Source: Schleiferiaceae bacterium (lineage in GTDB: Bacteria > Bacteroidota > Bacteroidia > Flavobacteriales > Schleiferiaceae). From it: a stretch of 23,048 nt of DNA. The notes beneath the pieces are model-generated. The model worked only from the letters and a program-made list of their open reading frames with translations, did no database searches and was not told where the DNA came from. Of this stretch, positions 22,031 to 23,048 are shown piece after piece. Made by a program: the position numbers and the translations under genes. Positions within the stretch are counted from its first letter, which is position 1; every line of letters starts with the position of its first letter. The stretch covers positions 1-23,048 of the forward strand of contig JAURAE010000009.1 of the NCBI GenBank assembly GCA_030829675.1. The letters run 5' to 3'.

Positions 22031-22377
22031 GCACAGGACAAACCATCTTTTTAGTCGCTTTAATGGTCTTCATCTTGGCCGTATACAGCTTCAAATGGGC
22101 CCTTCATTTTCAATACCTACGGGTAAAGAACAAGAAGAAACCTGGCCATTGGTCGGATTACTACAAGCGCAACTATATTCATAAAAAAGATGAACTGTGG
22201 TGGCGCGAGAGCATCATGTTGTTCCCACTTCTCTATCCAGTGGAATTAACCGGCAATGAAACAGAAGATTTTTGGCTTCAAAAAATCAAACGCACAAACC
22301 TCAGTATCTACTTCATCCTCATCGTACTTTTGCTCGCCGGAATTTATTTCTCAAAACTTCCCGAACTCCAAGCGTAA
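22027..22377 (+). CDS. Small membrane protein with two transmembrane helices
   Basis: I do not recognise this protein. From the ATG at 22027 it has 116 residues; an upstream in-frame TTG at 21991 lies inside the glycosyltransferase gene and is rejected. There is one hydrophobic helix near residues 6-22 and another near 90-108. Between them lies a basic and aromatic stretch (KKKPGHWSDYYKRNYIHKK, then DELWWRESIM), probably cytoplasmic. It sits between a glycosyltransferase and a CCA-type nucleotidyltransferase, overlapping the former by 4 bp. Confidence 0.78.
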   Translation: MSTGQTIFLVALMVFILAVYSFKWALHFQYLRVKNKKKPGHWSDYYKRNYIHKKDELWWRESIMLFPLLYPVELTGNETEDFWLQKIKRTNLSIYFILIVLLLAGIYFSKLPELQA

Positions 22378-22380
22378 GTG

Positions 22381-23048
22381 ATGGTACAGCGTCTCGAATA
22401 CATAAAGGATTCAATTTTTTCCCTAGTCGGTGAGCAGGCCGATACACTGGGGTTAGAATGCTATGTAGTGGGCGGATATGTACGTGATCAATGTATGGGA
22501 CGTCCACTAAAAATGGACATTGATTTTGTGGTCGTCGGTAGTGGCATTGCACTTGCTAAAGCTGTTCAACAACAACTCAAGCCGCGCCCAAAGCTTACCG
22601 TTTTCAAGAATTTCGGGACGGCGCACATGAATTTTAAAGGTGTCGACCTTGAATTCGTGGGGGCTCGTAAGGAGAGCTATAACCGCAATAGTCGCAATCC
22701 TGAGGTAGCTGCTGGCAGCTTGCAAGACGACCAAAACCGTCGTGATTTCTCCGTCAACGCTATGGCCATTTGCCTGAACAAAGACCGTTGGGGTGAGCTA
22801 TTAGATCCATTTGGCGGCATCAAGGATATTGAGGACATGATTCTGCGCACACCGCTTGATCCAGATCAAACATTCGACGACGATCCGCTGAGAATGATGC
22901 GTGCGGTTCGATTTGCAGCACAGCTCAACTTTAAAATTTCGAGCGAAGCATTGATGAGCATTCGAAAAAATGCTGCGCGAATAAGTATTGTTGCTCCAGA
23001 ACGCACGGCGCAAGAATTCAACAAAATCTTAGCCGTTCCCAAACCTAG
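22381..23048 (+). CDS. CCA-adding / poly(A) polymerase family nucleotidyltransferase, C-terminus cut off by window edge
   Basis: Class II nucleotidyltransferase that adds CCA to tRNA 3' ends, or poly(A) in the PcnB branch. 222 codons are present before the window ends. The head domain has VVGGYVRD (29-36) and the catalytic DID (46-48) in LKMDIDFVVVG; the metal-binding spacing is normal. RRDFSVNAMA and LDPFGGIKDIE follow, then the DDPLRMMRAVRFAAQL segment of the neck. Bacteroidota enzymes of this type often carry an HD domain at the C-terminus, which would lie outside the window. A strict choice between CCA-adding and poly(A) activity is not possible. It begins 3 bp after the upstream stop. 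Confidence 0.93.
   Translation, partial: MVQRLEYIKDSIFSLVGEQADTLGLECYVVGGYVRDQCMGRPLKMDIDFVVVGSGIALAKAVQQQLKPRPKLTVFKNFGTAHMNFKGVDLEFVGARKESYNRNSRNPEVAAGSLQDDQNRRDFSVNAMAICLNKDRWGELLDPFGGIKDIEDMILRTPLDPDQTFDDDPLRMMRAVRFAAQLNFKISSEALMSIRKNAARISIVAPERTAQEFNKILAVPKP

Overview
The window looks like an ordinary housekeeping stretch of a Bacteroidota chromosome, probably Flavobacteriales or a close relative. Evidence for this: proteins known mainly from Bacteroidota (a DUF5606 protein, a DUF4249-like lipoprotein, an alanine/cation symporter with a large insert), a DnaK ending in EEVK with the GGGTHD variant of the phosphate loop, and perfect copies of the Bacteroidota -7 promoter element TAnnTTTG between genes. 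The genus cannot be named from this sequence. Coding density is very high and no gap exceeds 165 bp. I see no tRNA, rRNA, insertion sequence, prophage or CRISPR array.

Layout. 2-3356 (minus): a truncated AGCS amino-acid symporter, a strong terminator, and a single-gene dnaK unit. 3520-4551 (minus): a surface-type lipoprotein, divergent from panB across a 71-bp region that holds a 21-bp palindrome. 4623-6546 (plus): panB, an RluA-type pseudouridine synthase and a small predicted outer-membrane barrel, meeting priA tail to tail with a 4-bp overlap. 6543-11046 (minus): a three-gene operon of a THUMP-domain RNA methyltransferase, an unknown exported helical protein and priA. 11090-13318 (plus): TauE/SafE permease, SAM methyltransferase and ZIP metal transporter. 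13394-13957 (plus): a typical 2-Cys peroxiredoxin, followed by a structured non-coding stretch. 14114-17587 (minus): a polyphosphate operon, sixA-ppk1-ppx. 17671-20400 (minus): ruvX, def, helical lipoprotein, DUF5606 protein, mazG, tightly packed. 20463-23048 (plus): dapD, a family-2 glycosyltransferase, a small membrane protein and a truncated CCA/poly(A) nucleotidyltransferase.

The main themes are DNA restart and recombination (PriA, RuvX), RNA modification and maturation (RluA-like, THUMP methyltransferase, CCA enzyme), proteostasis (DnaK, Def), stress and phosphate storage (Ppk1, Ppx, peroxiredoxin), nucleotide sanitation (MazG), vitamin and cell-wall precursor synthesis (PanB, DapD), and transport (AGCS, TauE, ZIP).

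I found no new multi-gene system. The most interesting signals are regulatory. There is a full-consensus sigma-54-type promoter at the right distance from dnaK, with two related dyads upstream. Three divergent regions carry outward-facing TAnnTTTG elements, one pair only 3 bp apart, and several of these lie 4-6 bp from the start codon, which suggests leaderless mRNAs. A hairpin-rich segment after the peroxiredoxin gene could be a small RNA or a structured 3' UTR.
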